A stretch of DNA of 16,722 nt from Methylotenera_A sp031369365 (lineage in GTDB: Bacteria; Pseudomonadota; Gammaproteobacteria; Burkholderiales; Methylophilaceae): the NCBI GenBank assembly GCA_031369365.1, contig JANMOP010000039.1, positions 1 through 16,722 on the forward strand. The letters are read 5' to 3'. Within the stretch, counting starts at the first letter, position 1; every line of letters begins with the position of its first letter. Position numbers and translations under genes: made by a program. Positions 1-7,136 of the stretch are shown in pieces. A model generated the notes under the pieces. The model was given only the letters and a program-made list of their open reading frames with translations. It was not told the DNA's origin and ran no database searches.

Positions 1-699
1 GATATGCTGGTGGACAGACTAGAAAACATGCCTTGGTACACAGGTGAGACGCTGCTCGAGATGCTAGAAGCCGCACCTGCGGCCGATGAAGAGCAAAATG
101 CAGAATTCCGTTTCCCAGTGCAATTTGTGTGCAGGCCGCACGCCAGCGCAGATGCCGATTTGCACGACTTTAGAGGCTTTATGGGCAGAATTGAAAGTGG
201 CGAAATAGCGGTGGGCGACGCCGTTACTGTTTTGCCGAATGGTTACCAAAGCAAAGTCAAGGCGATTCAAATTGGTGATGCACAACTACTAAGCGCGCAA
301 ACCGAGCAAAGCGTGACGATATTGCTGGAAGATGAAATCGACACCTCGCGCGGCGATATGATTGTGAAAACGGGTAGCAAGATTGAACCAGTGAAGCAGA
401 TAGAGGCTCATGTTTGCTGGCTTTCAGAGACGCCGATGTCACCAGCGCGCACTTATGTAATCCGCCACACGACGCGTGAAAGCAAAGCCAAAGTAGGCGC
501 AATTACCTACAAAGTAGATGTGAACACGCTAGAACAACAACCCGCCACTGAACTAAAAATGAACGATATCGCGCGCCTTACTTTTAAACTGGCGCAACCG
601 CTGATGGTAGATAGCTACGCACAAAACCGTGCCATTGGCGCTTTTATTATGATTGATGAAAGTACGAACAATACTGTAGGCGCGGGCATGATTATCTAA
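1..699 (+). CDS. cysN: Sulfate adenylyltransferase subunit 1, C-terminal part (5' end outside window)
   Basis: CysN is the GTPase subunit of ATP sulfurylase. With CysD it activates sulfate to adenosine 5'-phosphosulfate in the cytoplasm, the first step of assimilatory sulfate reduction. The frame is open from base 1 and ends with TAA at 697-699, so about 232 C-terminal residues are visible of a protein usually over 400 long. The GTP-binding G domain lies upstream of the window. What is seen is the end of that domain (D-M-L-V-D-R near the start, then ENMPWYTGETLLEML) followed by the two beta-barrel domains typical of EF-Tu-like GTPases: FRGFMGRIESGEIAVGD is the EF-Tu domain 2 pattern, and the last 90 residues match CysN domain 3. 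A fusion to APS kinase (CysC) is excluded because the protein stops right after the barrel. A palindromic repeat follows 17 nt after the stop. Confidence 0.95.
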   Translation, partial: DMLVDRLENMPWYTGETLLEMLEAAPAADEEQNAEFRFPVQFVCRPHASADADLHDFRGFMGRIESGEIAVGDAVTVLPNGYQSKVKAIQIGDAQLLSAQTEQSVTILLEDEIDTSRGDMIVKTGSKIEPVKQIEAHVCWLSETPMSPARTYVIRHTTRESKAKVGAITYKVDVNTLEQQPATELKMNDIARLTFKLAQPLMVDSYAQNRAIGAFIMIDESTNNTVGAGMII

Positions 700-716
700 A
701 AAAACTCACCCAACTC

Positions 717-786
717 CGTCATCCTCGCGAAAGCGGGGATCCATTGTAAAAATAAGAAATAGATTCCCGCTTTCGCGGGAATGACG
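717..786. repeat. Palindromic intergenic repeat A, downstream of cysN
   Basis: Two arms of about 25 bp (717-741 and 762-786) are inverted copies with three mismatches, separated by an A/T-rich loop. Each arm is itself a small palindrome. The right arm contains ATTCCC-N8-GGGAAT (763-782), the same pattern as the dRS3 repeat described in Neisseria. The ends read CGTCAT...ATGACG, like three other intergenic elements in this window. Transcribed, it would fold into a strong hairpin after cysN, but no T-run follows, so it is not a classical intrinsic terminator. Confidence 0.85.
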
Positions 787-879
787 ATTAAAGTGATATT
801 TACTTTGTTTCATTTTATTTACTCACAAAAATCAATTAAAATAACGTATTCGCTTTTTTAAGCAGCAAGGATAGTAAAA

Positions 880-1203
880 ATGACTTATGTCGTGACCGAA
901 AACTGTATTCAATGTAAATTTACCGATTGCGTAGATGTGTGCCCTGTGGATTGCTTTGTAGAAGGCCCAAACTTCTTGGCGATTAACCCTGATGAGTGCA
1001 TCGATTGCACGCTGTGCGTAGCTGAATGCCCCGCTGAGGCGATTTTTGCAGAAGATGATGTGCCTGCCGACCAGCAAGAGTTTATCGCCTTAAACGCGCG
1101 CCTAGCTAAGTTGTGGCCCGTGATTACATCGCGCAAACCTGGGCTAGAAGATGCAGAAGCCATGAATGGCGTGCCAGGCAAGCTAGAGCTTTTAATTGAA
1201 TAG
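880..1203 (+). CDS. fdxA: Seven-iron ferredoxin (3Fe-4S plus 4Fe-4S)
   Basis: A 107-residue soluble electron carrier of the Azotobacter FdI/FdxA family. The cysteine pattern is complete: Cys9, Cys17 and Cys50 fit the 3Fe-4S site, and Cys21, Cys40, Cys43 and Cys46 the 4Fe-4S site. The two prolines that follow cluster cysteines (C21-P22, C50-P51) are present, as are the extra Cys12 and Cys25 of the family. The C-terminal 50 residues are the usual FdxA tail. An AAGGA ribosome-binding site at 867-871 lies 8 nt before the ATG, which fixes the start. It stands alone, with repeat elements on both sides and an intrinsic terminator downstream. Its redox partner cannot be read from the context. Confidence 0.96.
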   Translation: MTYVVTENCIQCKFTDCVDVCPVDCFVEGPNFLAINPDECIDCTLCVAECPAEAIFAEDDVPADQQEFIALNARLAKLWPVITSRKPGLEDAEAMNGVPGKLELLIE

Positions 1204-1232
1204 TTCTGCTGATTGAATAAGTGATTTAATAC

Positions 1233-1300
1233 TGTCATTCTGACACAAGTCAGAATCTGTTAATCAGTGTGTAAGATTGCGAATCAAGTCCGCAATGACA
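1233..1300. repeat. Palindromic intergenic repeat B, downstream of fdxA
   Basis: The element has short inverted ends TGTCATT (1233-1239) and AATGACA (1294-1300). Inside are two separate small hairpins: ATTCTGAC/GTCAGAAT (1237-1256) and ATTGCG/CGCAAT (1276-1296). The left half resembles the 'GTCATTCTGA' type of repeat C and the right half the 'GCAATGACA' type of repeat D, so it looks like a mosaic of two related elements. It starts 29 nt after the fdxA stop. Confidence 0.7.
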
Positions 1301-1328
1301 AAAAAAGAGGCTCTGCCTCCTTTTTTTT
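1301..1328 (+). terminator. Intrinsic terminator after fdxA
   Basis: A GAGGC/GCCTC stem (1307-1311 and 1315-1319) with a 3-nt loop is followed at once by eight T residues (1321-1328), the layout of a rho-independent terminator for + strand transcripts. It separates fdxA from the DUF4126 gene. An A-run before the stem gives weaker activity on the other strand. Confidence 0.75.
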
Positions 1329-1361
1329 GTTTTAAATTTATAATTATGTTGTAATAAGCAG

Positions 1362-1970
1362 ATGGACTTAATTTCAAATTTAGCTTTAGCTGGTGGCCTA
1401 AGCTGGGCAAGCGGCCTGCGCTTGTACCTCACCGTGTTTGTAGTGGGCTTACTATCTAAATTTAGCTATGTGCATTTACCCGCTACGCTCGACATCCTCA
1501 GCAACCCCGTGGTTATTGGGGTTTCAGGCACACTGGCAGCAATCGAATTTTTGGCCGATAAAATCCCTTATGTCGATAGCGCGTGGGATTCGATTCAAAC
1601 CTTTATCCGTATCCCCGCAGGCGCGTTGCTGGCGATGGGTGCGATTAACACTAGCGACCCCGCCATCGCCACGGTCGCCGCCCTATTAGGCGGCAGCCTT
1701 GCTGGCGTCACCCATGCCACCAAGGCGGGTAGTCGCGCGCTGATTAATACCTCGCCCGAGCCTGTAAGTAACATCACAGCATCGTTTACCGAAGAAACCG
1801 CTTTACTCACAGGCGGCTGGCTGGTTTTCGCACACCCCGCTGTGTTTATTGGCTTGCTATGTGGGTTTATTGTGATGATGTTTTGGCTGCTGCCTAAATT
1901 GTGGCGTGGCATAAAATCTGTGCTAGGCAATATTGGCAAAGTAAACAAACACAATGACTACATCGCTTAA
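1362..1970 (+). CDS. DUF4126-family multi-pass membrane protein
   Basis: A 202-residue hydrophobic protein that I place in the DUF4126 family from its glycine- and alanine-rich segments and the conserved stretch around residues 58-85 (EFLADKIPYVDSAWD followed by IRIPAGALLAMGA). Four or five membrane segments are apparent: roughly 5-35, 45-65, 80-115, 145-165 and 167-185. The C-terminus is basic and probably cytoplasmic. No function is established for the family to my knowledge. A TATAAT box (1339-1344) lies 17 nt before the ATG, but there is no good -35 partner and the ribosome-binding site is weak. The last 17 nt overlap the next gene in another frame, which suggests translational coupling with the metallopeptidase. 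Confidence 0.85.
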   Translation: MDLISNLALAGGLSWASGLRLYLTVFVVGLLSKFSYVHLPATLDILSNPVVIGVSGTLAAIEFLADKIPYVDSAWDSIQTFIRIPAGALLAMGAINTSDPAIATVAALLGGSLAGVTHATKAGSRALINTSPEPVSNITASFTEETALLTGGWLVFAHPAVFIGLLCGFIVMMFWLLPKLWRGIKSVLGNIGKVNKHNDYIA

Positions 1971-2445
1971 ATATTTACAGCATTACTCGCTTGATTTACA
2001 AAATAAAATTCGCCAACTTCAAGCACAAAACAGCCTCGGCGATTACATCACGCAGCGCTACCCGCTCACCCACACCATACAGACCGATAAAGCACTTTAC
2101 GATTATTGCAACGATGTAAAACAAAACTTTCTACGCAACGCGCCACTGCTAGATAAAGTCATTTACGATAACCGCTTAAGTATAGAACATCATGCGCTGG
2201 GGCTTAATACAGCCATATCCCGCGTACAAAGTGGCAAACTAAAAGCCAAAAAAGAGATTCGCATTTCGTCTTTTTTTAAAGAAACCCCCGCCGAATTTTT
2301 ACGCATGATAGTTGTACATGAGTTGGCGCATTTAAAAGAGCGTAACCACGACAAGAGTTTTTACCAACTTTGCCAGTATATGGAGCCAGATTATCACCAG
2401 CTGGAGTTTGATTGCAGGGTTTATTTAACTTGGAAAAATACGTAA
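1954..2445 (+). CDS. YgjP-like (DUF45/WLM) zinc metallopeptidase
   Basis: A 163-residue soluble protein with the gluzincin-like signature HELAH at residues 122-126 (catalytic Glu123, zinc ligands His122 and His126) and a third histidine in NHDKSF (His132). The C-terminal Y-x-x-L-E-F-D-C-R pattern fits the M48-like YgjP/DUF45 family. It is shorter than the usual 220-240 residues and its N-terminal part is divergent. No signal peptide or membrane segment is seen, so it is probably cytoplasmic. Its substrate is unknown. It starts inside the end of the DUF4126 gene without a clear ribosome-binding site of its own, so translation probably depends on that gene. Its stop codon lies in one arm of a hairpin shared with the convergent restriction-modification gene. 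Confidence 0.82.
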   Translation: MTTSLKYLQHYSLDLQNKIRQLQAQNSLGDYITQRYPLTHTIQTDKALYDYCNDVKQNFLRNAPLLDKVIYDNRLSIEHHALGLNTAISRVQSGKLKAKKEIRISSFFKETPAEFLRMIVVHELAHLKERNHDKSFYQLCQYMEPDYHQLEFDCRVYLTWKNT

Positions 2446-2468
2446 AGCCTCAGTCTAATGGGCTTTAC
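2442..2468. terminator. Shared hairpin between convergent genes
   Basis: GTAAAGCC (2442-2449) and GGCTTTAC (2461-2468) form a perfect 8-bp stem around an 11-nt loop. The left arm carries the TAA of the metallopeptidase gene and the right arm carries the TAA of the restriction-modification gene. It could end transcripts from both sides, but no T-run follows on either strand, so intrinsic termination is only a suggestion. Confidence 0.5.
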
Positions 2469-4441
2469 TGAGCCAAACGCAGTTGTAGATTGAGTTTAAA
2501 GTATAGCTTTCCACCCTCTTTATACAAACTACCAAAACGATGACGAGTGCTTGATGGTGTGTCAAAAAAGCAATTTTGGTAAAAATAATCTTTCAAGGTT
2601 TTTTCTTGATTAGTATGGTAAAAAACCAAACTTCCATCTTCCTTAACTAAAATAGCACCATTCGCAGATATTTCACCATCCCAAACGGTATTCGGGAAAA
2701 TGCCAAGAATAGTATATTTAATAAAATCGCGTAGTCTGCAATGAACTTCATCTACACTTAAATTAGCATCTTGCGGATTATATTCACATAAACGATTTGA
2801 TGATTCCTTCTTAAAAAAAGAAAGTATTGCCCCCGCCAGTATTTCAGGCATCGCGGAATCAGTCTTTCTTAAGTTAGATTCATACGTTTTGTTTTCGCAA
2901 GCTAAAAACTGGAATCGCCCACCTAGCCTAGAAATTTCGGCCACACGGTCTTTAATTTTAGAACGGGTACTAATTGCATTCACTACATCCACATCGCCAG
3001 CAACTAACCCCGACACTTCATAAGTAAAATTAGTGGCTGACGAGGCATTTAACAGAGTGGGTGCACTGCCAATAAATGATTTTACACTTACGCCTTGATT
3101 GATATAATGAATTTCATCATTAAAATCTATTGTAATATCTGCTTTCTCTCGAGAAGTACCTTTAGTTTTAATTTCGCCCAGTGTGCGGATTGCAGCATCT
3201 ATACGTGAATTATTAAAAGTTCCAGACTGTTGTTGAATGGCAATAACAATCTCGTCTAATTCATGTTGCGTAATTAAATCATCTATTTCTATAGTAATAT
3301 TACTACTATCTTCTGAAACAATATCTATAGATATGTCATTGATTGATATTGATTTATTATTATTCTTAATTTTCAATACGCGAATTGACTCATTAAGCGC
3401 TAAGCCATGAGCATCACCATACTGCAACACTTTTTGATGAATGATTTTGAGTAATGCGTACGCTTCGCTTATTTCACCCTTATTTTGCATCGAATCGTCC
3501 GTTTCTAATTTTTGGTGTTTTTGTAAATATTGAGCAACAGAGCCGCCGACAGCCTTAACCACTTCTACACATACACTATTACCTAACTGTTTCATTGCTT
3601 GTGTTTTTGACACTGGAAATTTAAAGCTTTTGGGGAAGGTCATCATTTCACGAGCTTCGTCCAATCCTATTCGCCGAACCTCGCCATTAACTCTATAAAA
3701 CTCCCAGTTTCGCCTATCGGCTATAAGCGAACCTTTACCCCCAACACGCAAGGTAAAGCCAATTTTCTTTTCGCACGGCGCATTAAAAATATTAGCCATG
3801 GTTTTAGTCAAAGGAATCGGTATCGGAAAGTGGAATTTTGAGCTTGTATTTACTTGGTTGCGGTCAAACCCCACAATGAAAACACGGGCTCTGTGTTGTG
3901 GTACATTAAAATCAGAGGCTTTGATAACCTTGTAACTCACCTCGTAATTCGCCTTATGTAAGTGTTTTAAGATTGACGCAAATGTTTTACCTTCATCATG
4001 CGCCACTAAATGACGTACATTCTCTAATATAAAAGCTTTGGGGCGTTTGGCGACCAACACATCTAAAATGCAGTAAAATAAATTTCCACGCTCGGAATTT
4101 TCCCCATCTGAGAAACCTTTTTTATGCCCTGCTTGCGAAAATGGCTGACATGGGAAGCCAGCACATAAAATCTCATGTTCGGGCACATCATCAGGTGATA
4201 TTTTTCTAATGTCATCATTAAAAATATTGGGAGCAATATTAAAGTTGGCAGCGTAGGTGGCACGTGCATGTAAATCTTTTTCAGAAGCGAATACGCATTC
4301 GCCTCCTAACGAGCTTAATGCTTCGTGAAATCCGCCAATACCTGCAAACAAATCAATAAAACGAAATGATTCTATACCGCTTAAGTGGGTATTGGCTTCT
4401 GGCGTAAATGGAAATAAATCTAAAGTTTGTGTTGTAAGCAT
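2465..4441 (-). CDS. Fused C5-cytosine methyltransferase / HpaII-family restriction endonuclease
   Basis: A single-chain type II restriction-modification enzyme of 658 residues. Residues 1-308 are a C5-methyltransferase: motif I FIDLFAGIGGF (28-38), motif IV GFPCQ with catalytic Cys98, motif VI ENV (140-142), motif VIII QHRAR (182-186) and motif X with GNS (287-289). The target-recognition region between VIII and IX is short (about 195-255). After a polar linker (309-317), residues 318-658 match the HpaII endonuclease family, with NKGEISEAYALLK at its start and the SVKSFIGSAPTLLNASSATNF block at 452-472. Asp435 and S452-x-K454 are candidate catalytic residues (inference). HpaII cuts CCGG, so CCGG is the predicted target. 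There is no separate R or M gene, controller gene or vsr nearby. The ribosome-binding site is poor, and the gene looks richer in A/T than its neighbours, which suggests transfer. Confidence 0.9.
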   Translation of the reverse strand: MLTTQTLDLFPFTPEANTHLSGIESFRFIDLFAGIGGFHEALSSLGGECVFASEKDLHARATYAANFNIAPNIFNDDIRKISPDDVPEHEILCAGFPCQPFSQAGHKKGFSDGENSERGNLFYCILDVLVAKRPKAFILENVRHLVAHDEGKTFASILKHLHKANYEVSYKVIKASDFNVPQHRARVFIVGFDRNQVNTSSKFHFPIPIPLTKTMANIFNAPCEKKIGFTLRVGGKGSLIADRRNWEFYRVNGEVRRIGLDEAREMMTFPKSFKFPVSKTQAMKQLGNSVCVEVVKAVGGSVAQYLQKHQKLETDDSMQNKGEISEAYALLKIIHQKVLQYGDAHGLALNESIRVLKIKNNNKSISINDISIDIVSEDSSNITIEIDDLITQHELDEIVIAIQQQSGTFNNSRIDAAIRTLGEIKTKGTSREKADITIDFNDEIHYINQGVSVKSFIGSAPTLLNASSATNFTYEVSGLVAGDVDVVNAISTRSKIKDRVAEISRLGGRFQFLACENKTYESNLRKTDSAMPEILAGAILSFFKKESSNRLCEYNPQDANLSVDEVHCRLRDFIKYTILGIFPNTVWDGEISANGAILVKEDGSLVFYHTNQEKTLKDYFYQNCFFDTPSSTRHRFGSLYKEGGKLYFKLNLQLRLAQ

Positions 4442-4548
4442 AAATGCAAGGTGGTAAGTTCGATTATCTAAAGTAGTTAGTTGATTTTAATCTAATTTTC
4501 TCAACACATATAGAGATGAATATCTTAAAAATGTGTAAGTAGCTTATG

Positions 4549-5727
4549 TTAGCTTTTCCAAAGCTGGCTTTGCCGCATCACCAACCAGCCAATCAACAAA
4601 TAAACCACCATTGCCAATGCCAATCCAGATGGTGCGTACCACACTAGTGGCACGACTAAACCTGCGGAAACGGTGGATAGCAGCATTTGTATAAACGCTT
4701 GGCCTGAAGCTGCCGTGCCGCGGATTTTGGGGTGACGATCTAAGGCGGCTAGGGAGAGGATAGGCATTGCCAGCGCCATGCCAACGTTGAATAAGGCAAC
4801 GGGTAAGATGTTGTAGATAATATTAGTCGGTAATAAAAAGCTGGCCGCTGCATTTAAAAGCGTAACCGCGCCCATCCAAATATAGGCGAGTTTAATCACA
4901 TTTTTTGCAGCGTATTTGCCTGCTGCGCGTCTTGCTAAATATGAACCTAGCACCATGCCTGTGACGGTGGGGATGAACAAATAGGCGTATTGCTGCGGGG
5001 TTAAGTGTAAAAGCTTGCCTAAAAATACGGGGCTGGCGAGGACGTAGATAAAAAAAGCAGAAAAATTAGCGCCACTGGCAATGCAAATTTTGGCAAATTC
5101 TGAATCGCTAAAAATGGTTTTGTAGCTGGCAAGCACGTTTTTTCCCGATAATTTAAGGCGTTTTTCTGGCGGCATGGTTTCGGGTAAAAACTTGACCGCT
5201 GCCCATAAACTAATGGCTGCATAAATCGCTAAAAAGATAAAAATACTTTGCCAGCTAAACCCTAGCAAAATGCCGCCAATAATGGGTGCTATAGCAGGTG
5301 CGATACCGAATAACATCTGAATGGTCGCCATCACGCGCTGTGCTTGCGCGCCTTCAAACAAATCGCGCACCATGGCGCGCGCTACCGTGTTGCCCGCTCC
5401 ACCGCTTGCGCCTTGCAGTGCGCGAAAGAACCACAGCGTTTCAACATTGGGTGCAAACGCGCATCCGATACTAGCCAATACAAAGATGCTCAAGCCCCAT
5501 TTAATAGTGGCAATGCGGCCAATTGCGTCAGAAATCGCGCCGTGCCATAAGGTCATCAACGCATAAGGCAGTAGGTAAAAAGTAAGGCTTTGCTGAATTT
5601 GCACATCGTTGGCGACTAAATCTGCACCCATGATATGAAAGGCGGGCAAGTAGGTATCAATGGCAAAAGGCGCTAGCGCGGCCAAGCTGGCGAGTACGAA
5701 AACTAGGATGTTGGATTGTGGTTTCAT
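4549..5727 (-). CDS. Bcr/CflA-type MFS multidrug efflux transporter
   Basis: A 12-helix inner-membrane drug:proton antiporter of about 392 residues, the usual length for the Bcr/CflA subfamily. Seen in the sequence are FAIDTYLPAF at residues 21-30 (Bcr/CflA signature), motif A G63-x3-D67-x2-G70-R71 between helices 2 and 3, and a glycine-rich motif C region ending in GIAPAIAPIIGG. I chose the ATG at 5725-5727, giving MKPQSNILVF. A longer open frame starts at 5808, but its extra 27 residues are encoded by palindromic repeat C and have no family likeness. The ribosome-binding site at 5727 is weak. The gene lies 107 nt upstream of the restriction-modification gene on the same strand and after the pqq terminator. 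The substrate cannot be told. Confidence 0.9.
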   Translation of the reverse strand: MKPQSNILVFVLASLAALAPFAIDTYLPAFHIMGADLVANDVQIQQSLTFYLLPYALMTLWHGAISDAIGRIATIKWGLSIFVLASIGCAFAPNVETLWFFRALQGASGGAGNTVARAMVRDLFEGAQAQRVMATIQMLFGIAPAIAPIIGGILLGFSWQSIFIFLAIYAAISLWAAVKFLPETMPPEKRLKLSGKNVLASYKTIFSDSEFAKICIASGANFSAFFIYVLASPVFLGKLLHLTPQQYAYLFIPTVTGMVLGSYLARRAAGKYAAKNVIKLAYIWMGAVTLLNAAASFLLPTNIIYNILPVALFNVGMALAMPILSLAALDRHPKIRGTAASGQAFIQMLLSTVSAGLVVPLVWYAPSGLALAMVVYLLIGWLVMRQSQLWKS

Positions 5728-5766
5728 AGGTGCAAGTTTAACGCATACTTTACAAATTATTAGCAT

Positions 5767-5843
5767 CGTCATTCTGAGCGTAGCGAAGAATCCAGACTTG
5801 TTAGTCACATTGCACTGGATTCTTCGCTACGCTCAGAATGACG
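5767..5843. repeat. Palindromic intergenic repeat C (28-bp perfect inverted repeat)
   Basis: Arms at 5767-5794 and 5816-5843 are exact reverse complements, with a 21-nt loop. They begin CGTCATTCTGAGCGTAGCG. The element lies between the pqq operon terminator and the start of the MFS gene, 40 nt upstream of the MFS ATG, so it would be part of the MFS leader or promoter region. Its ends match the GTCATT...AATGAC pattern of the other repeats in the window. Confidence 0.9.
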
Positions 5844-5850
5844 GAGTGAA

Positions 5851-5878
5851 AATAAAAAGGCGCATTAACTGCGCCTTT
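5851..5878 (-). terminator. Intrinsic terminator of the pqq operon
   Basis: On the - strand AAAGGCGCA pairs with TGCGCCTTT (5870-5878 and 5856-5864) around a 5-nt loop, followed by a T-rich tract (TTATTTT). It begins 17 nt after the pqqE stop and closes the pqq transcript before the MFS gene. Confidence 0.85.
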
Positions 5879-5895
5879 GGTCGTAGTTTTAATTA

Positions 5896-7119
5896 CTATG
5901 GCAACGCGTGAAACTCTTCTACCCGTTCCGTATCGCCCGCTGCATATTTTTTACTATTTTTATCGGTTCTAAAAATAATCGGCTGCGACGCCAAAACTGG
6001 ATTTTTACTGTCCTCGATAGCTTTTTCAATTAAATGATGATTGGGGGAAAGCGAGCAAACAGGGTCTGCGCTTTCTGCATCGCCGCTCAATAAAAATGCC
6101 TGACAACGGCAACCCGCCAAGTCGTTCATTTTTTCTGGGCAAGTGACGCACGGGCCTTTCATCCAAGCCGTACCACGATATTTATTAAACGCTGGACTGT
6201 CTTTCCAAGCCCATTCTAAGCCCTTGTCACGCACGTTGGGGAATTGCATATTCGGCAACACACGAGCTGAGTGGCATGGCAATACGTCACCATTAGCGGT
6301 GACAATCATAAACACTTCGCCCCAGCCGTTCATACATTTTTTTGGGCGATTGCCGAAGTAATCTGGCACAACGAAGAATATTTTCATTTTATTGCCAACT
6401 TTTTGGCGGAACTCGTTGGTGATGCGCTCTGCTTCGTCAATTTGCTCTTTTAGCGGCATCAGTTGGCTGCGATTCACCAAACTCCAGCCGTAATATTGTG
6501 TGTTGGCCAGCTCGACATAATCCGCGCCCAGCGCTTCGGCCATCTCTAAAATTTCTTTGATATGACCAATGTTATAGCGGTGAATTACCACGTTAAGCAC
6601 CATCGGGTAGCCGTGATTTTTAATCATGGCGGCGACTTTTTTCTTTAGCTCAAAGGTTTTGGTGTTGGTAATAAAGTTGTTAATTTCTTCGGTAATATCG
6701 TGCATAGAAAGCTGAATATGATCTAAACCGCCCTCTTTAAAGGCCTGAATGCGCTTTTCAGTAAGGCCAACGCCAGAGGTAATAAGATTGCTGTAGTAAC
6801 CAAGCTTTTTCGCCTCAATCACAATCTCTTCAATGTCATCGCGCAATAGCGGCTCGCCGCCCGAAATGCCGAGCTGAATCGCGCCGAGTTTGCGCGCATC
6901 ACGTAACGCCTGAATCCATTGCTCGGTACTCAACTCGTTTTGCGTATGTTTATCGTAATCCGTCGGGTTGTAACAAAACGCGCAATGCAGCGGGCAACGA
7001 TAGGTCACCTCTGCCAGCAGCCACAGTGGCTGGGTATGCGTAACACTAGCATCTACGCCATTATTTTGAGCATGAACCGCCATTTGTACGGCTGAATCAC
7101 CTAAAGAATTTTGTGTCAT
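5896..7119 (-). CDS. pqqE: PqqE, radical SAM enzyme of PQQ synthesis
   Basis: PqqE is the radical SAM/SPASM protein that forms the carbon-carbon bond between the Glu and Tyr side chains of PqqA while PqqA is held by PqqD. The radical SAM cluster motif C-x3-C-x2-C is at residues 42, 46 and 49 (YRCPLHCAFCY), followed by the SAM-binding GGEPLL. The C-terminal SPASM domain shows its cysteines in CMNGWGE, LPCHSARV, GPCVTCPEKM, GCRCQAF and DPVCSLS. I chose the ATG at 7117-7119 (407 residues), because a GGAG ribosome-binding site (7127-7130) sits 7 nt before it. An upstream in-frame ATG at 7143 lies inside the arm of repeat D and is unlikely to be used. Confidence 0.96.
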   Translation of the reverse strand: MTQNSLGDSAVQMAVHAQNNGVDASVTHTQPLWLLAEVTYRCPLHCAFCYNPTDYDKHTQNELSTEQWIQALRDARKLGAIQLGISGGEPLLRDDIEEIVIEAKKLGYYSNLITSGVGLTEKRIQAFKEGGLDHIQLSMHDITEEINNFITNTKTFELKKKVAAMIKNHGYPMVLNVVIHRYNIGHIKEILEMAEALGADYVELANTQYYGWSLVNRSQLMPLKEQIDEAERITNEFRQKVGNKMKIFFVVPDYFGNRPKKCMNGWGEVFMIVTANGDVLPCHSARVLPNMQFPNVRDKGLEWAWKDSPAFNKYRGTAWMKGPCVTCPEKMNDLAGCRCQAFLLSGDAESADPVCSLSPNHHLIEKAIEDSKNPVLASQPIIFRTDKNSKKYAAGDTERVEEFHALP

Positions 7120-7126
7120 TTTGCTA

Positions 7127-7130
7127 CTCC
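7127..7130 (-). promoter_or_regulatory. Ribosome-binding site that decides the pqqE start
   Basis: GGAG on the - strand, 7 nt from the ATG at 7117-7119. The alternative ATG at 7143 has only repeat sequence upstream and no such site. Confidence 0.75.
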
Positions 7131-7136
7131 TAATTG

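Noticed and set aside
909..1238. Long - strand open frame opposite fdxA
   Set aside because: It is a shadow of the ferredoxin gene, whose cysteine motifs and ribosome-binding site are clear.
4442..4548. Promoter for the restriction-modification gene (TTAAAA, 17 nt, GATAAT)
   Set aside because: Plausible by spacing, but in this A/T-rich gap similar matches arise by chance, so I did not list it as a feature.
5728..5808. N-terminal extension of the MFS transporter (27 residues)
   Set aside because: It is encoded largely by palindromic repeat C and has no transporter-like sequence. The Bcr/CflA N-terminus begins naturally at 5727.
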